This document shows, piece after piece, positions 62,410 through 64,000 of a DNA stretch of 64,000 bases (the stretch's first letter is position 1; every line of letters starts with the position of its first letter). Where the stretch lies: the NCBI GenBank assembly GCA_016713885.1, contig JADJOF010000001.1:744001-808000 (forward strand), given 5' to 3'. The notes under the pieces were generated by a model, which saw nothing but the letters and a program-made list of their open reading frames with translations, ran no database searches and had not been told where the DNA came from. Both the position numbers and the translations under genes were made by a program. The stretch comes from Bdellovibrionales bacterium. GTDB taxonomy: Bacteria > Bdellovibrionota > Bdellovibrionia > Bdellovibrionales > JAMPXM01.

Positions 62410-63878
62410 ATTTAGCACGTTGGGCTTTGATGGCCGCGATAACTTTAAATGTGGGAGGCGCCATGGCAGCTGCTCCCACTCGTGTTGGGAATGGCGACGA
62501 TGGTGGTGATCTTGAGAAAGGCACGCCGATCACCTCCGGAATATTGATCGAAACCCGTGATGAGGCCGCTGCACTTTTGAAGAAGCTCAATGTCTCAGGG
62601 GTTGAGGGCCTTGGGGGCCTAGTGCCTGAGGTGGAAAAAGCACAGCTCGTTTTGATTGGCAAAAATGTCGTTGTCGATCAGACATCGGCAACTCCCGAAG
62701 AGATTGAGAAAAGCAAGGAGGAGGCGCGAGCCATTGGCGCTGTGACCGCCGGCGATCGTCCAGTCTACGCGCGGACATTTCCAGAAGCACACGCTGCGAC
62801 ACGTTTCTTTCCATCGGCATTGATGCTTGATCGCAAACAGCTTGTTGCGCTTCATATTCACGAAGCTTTGCATCGTGCGCTTCCAAAAGAGCTGCGTGAA
62901 GACGAGAAGGTTGTAAGTCGCGTGACGCTTGCGATTTCATCTGAAGGCGCCACCTTTGATCGGGTGAGCGAGGCGATGGCGCAAGTGAGAACACAGGCGA
63001 GCAGCAGGCCGCCGATTGCCGTGTCGTCGTACAATCCTTCGGTCGCCGCGGCTCAAGATGAGGCCAATGTGCGCGCGAAGCTCGGTTTGAGTCCGGAGGG
63101 ACCGCTCATGAAGCGGCCAAGCACTTTTGAGTATGGCTATCGCTCGTTCGTGAATGTCGATGAGGCGAAGGCAAATGCACCGGTTGCGAGTATGCACTCG
63201 GTGAAGAGCTTTCTCTATCCGTTCGGGGGCAAAGCGGATGCGTTGGGAGTGGGAATTGAAGCCACGTTCATTAAACTCCCTGAACAAAGCTATCTTGGTC
63301 CGTTGGGGCTGTCGGCTCGTTTGAAGCTCGCCACGTGGCGCGATTTTGATGTCGACGCGTTCGGTGCTCTCCACCTCTATACGATAGCAGCAGATGAGTT
63401 TAAAGGGACGCCTCTCGCTCGCGATACGTTCACGGCGGGCCTTGCAATTCGTCGCGAGACGAGTCGCTTCCGAATTGAAAATCAAATTTACACGACCGCC
63501 GGCAGTGAAGCGAAGCAGAAGCTAGGGAAGATCGAGTACACTCACACATACGGTTCGATTGTGGCAGCTCGCATTGGCGCGGCGGCGAAAATTCCGATAG
63601 CGGGTGAGTACCATTTTGACTTTGGTGGAATCGGCGAAGTGCTCTTGGCCAATCCATACACGGTGCAGGGTGGAAGTTTCAACTATAGCTCGGATCGTAT
63701 TCGAGTGGTTTCCGTCGGGCCTGAAGTGGCGATCGCAAATGGCGACTTCCGCTTTGCAGTGAATGGTCGTTACGTCATCGATTCAACAAATAAAGTTTCG
63801 CTCGATCAATTGGGTGACCTGATGGGCCAGGGAGTTGGCCAAGGTTCTGTGGGAGGATCTCTGTCATGGCAGTTCTAA
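62406..63878 (+). CDS. Exported protein with HExxH motif and outer-membrane-type C-terminus
   Basis: 490 residues with a signal peptide (MNLARWALMAAITLNVGGAMA). Near residue 152 is HIHEALHRALP, a full HExxH that could bind zinc, in a setting similar to the HETLYR of the protein at 39844. The C-terminal half is beta-rich with aromatic turns and ends SLSWQF, like outer-membrane barrels. Translationally coupled (ATGA) to the TIGR02147 gene. Function unknown; a metallopeptidase is possible. Confidence 0.75.
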   Translation: MNLARWALMAAITLNVGGAMAAAPTRVGNGDDGGDLEKGTPITSGILIETRDEAAALLKKLNVSGVEGLGGLVPEVEKAQLVLIGKNVVVDQTSATPEEIEKSKEEARAIGAVTAGDRPVYARTFPEAHAATRFFPSALMLDRKQLVALHIHEALHRALPKELREDEKVVSRVTLAISSEGATFDRVSEAMAQVRTQASSRPPIAVSSYNPSVAAAQDEANVRAKLGLSPEGPLMKRPSTFEYGYRSFVNVDEAKANAPVASMHSVKSFLYPFGGKADALGVGIEATFIKLPEQSYLGPLGLSARLKLATWRDFDVDAFGALHLYTIAADEFKGTPLARDTFTAGLAIRRETSRFRIENQIYTTAGSEAKQKLGKIEYTHTYGSIVAARIGAAAKIPIAGEYHFDFGGIGEVLLANPYTVQGGSFNYSSDRIRVVSVGPEVAIANGDFRFAVNGRYVIDSTNKVSLDQLGDLMGQGVGQGSVGGSLSWQF

Positions 63879-64000
63879 AGTGTCGTATCGGCCTCTGGCC
63901 TTCGCTTGTGGTGGTGGGATTTTTGGCGGCGGGTTGTTCGTCCAGTGATTGGTGGTCGGGAAGTGGGGCAGGTGATTCGCCGGTGCAAGAAAAGGCTTTT
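63866..64000 (+). CDS. Lipoprotein, 3' truncated by the window end
   Basis: Starts inside the end of the previous gene (ATG 63866, GGGAGG upstream). The visible 45 residues are a basic start, hydrophobic core and lipobox (VVVGFLAAGCSSS), then Ser/Gly-rich sequence. The frame is open to the end of the window. Function unknown. Confidence 0.7.
   Translation, partial: MAVLKCRIGLWPSLVVVGFLAAGCSSSDWWSGSGAGDSPVQEKAF

Noticed and set aside
1..64000. CRISPR array
   Set aside because: No series of regularly spaced direct repeats was seen and no cas gene is present.

Overview
The window looks like a chromosomal segment of a Bdellovibrionota-type (Bdellovibrio-like) deltaproteobacterial relative. The clues are two TIGR02147-family regulators each followed directly by an exported-protein gene, many signal-peptide and lipoprotein genes without close relatives that I recognise, very large prepilin-like proteins, and an rpsU-yqeY-dnaG-rpoD macromolecular synthesis operon. 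The placement is an inference from gene content; no rRNA is present.

Layout. 1-3.8 kb: an A/T-richer accessory segment ending at the 3' end of a tRNA-Ser, carrying a truncated nucleotidyltransferase-like gene, arsC, a small two-repeat protein, the anti-restriction gene ardA, a short basic protein and an XRE regulator. It reads as the tail of an integrated element. 4-12.2 kb: housekeeping core with a PilZ-like protein, serS, a secreted protein, tadA, rpsU-yqeY-dnaG-rpoD and a CAU-anticodon tRNA. 12.4-17.8 kb: two tandem, homologous, very large prepilin-like genes, a PBP4-type D,D-carboxypeptidase lipoprotein and a membrane-anchored rhodanese-like protein. 17.9-27.2 kb: an envelope-glycan locus with six family-2 glycosyltransferase genes and one GT-C-like polytopic enzyme; two adjacent members carry unusual C-terminal LWR repeats. 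27.2-32 kb: rnpB with promoter and terminator, a cysteine synthase, a secreted trypsin-like protease, and a methyltransferase. 32-37.9 kb: a tightly overlapping leucine-degradation (liu) operon in which the carboxylase alpha subunit is split into two genes. 37.9-43 kb: exported proteins and a TIGR02147 regulator. 43.1-48.6 kb: a complete pantothenate/CoA operon (panB-panC-coaBC-coaX-panD) whose upstream Rossmann/DUF2520 gene is cut by an IS200-type insertion. 48.6-51.8 kb: lipoproteins and a PEGA-domain outer-envelope protein. 51.8-58 kb: a phosphorelay cluster (receiver-PilZ, OmpR-type regulator, two stand-alone HPt proteins, a short-chain dehydrogenase, a FIST sensor, a hybrid kinase). 58-64 kb: a HAD 5'-nucleotidase, a membrane thioredoxin, a Pif1-like helicase, and a second TIGR02147 regulator with its exported partner and the start of a lipoprotein.

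Four conserved genes (arsC, serS, coaX, the HAD 5'-nucleotidase) are each broken by exactly one inserted or missing base, and restoring that base gives a full-length protein of normal size. Because serS is essential, sequencing or assembly indels are the most economical explanation, and these genes should be read as intact until checked. One of the two prepilin-like genes also has an in-frame amber codon ahead of a conserved tail, and the DUF2520 gene is a true IS-disrupted pseudogene.
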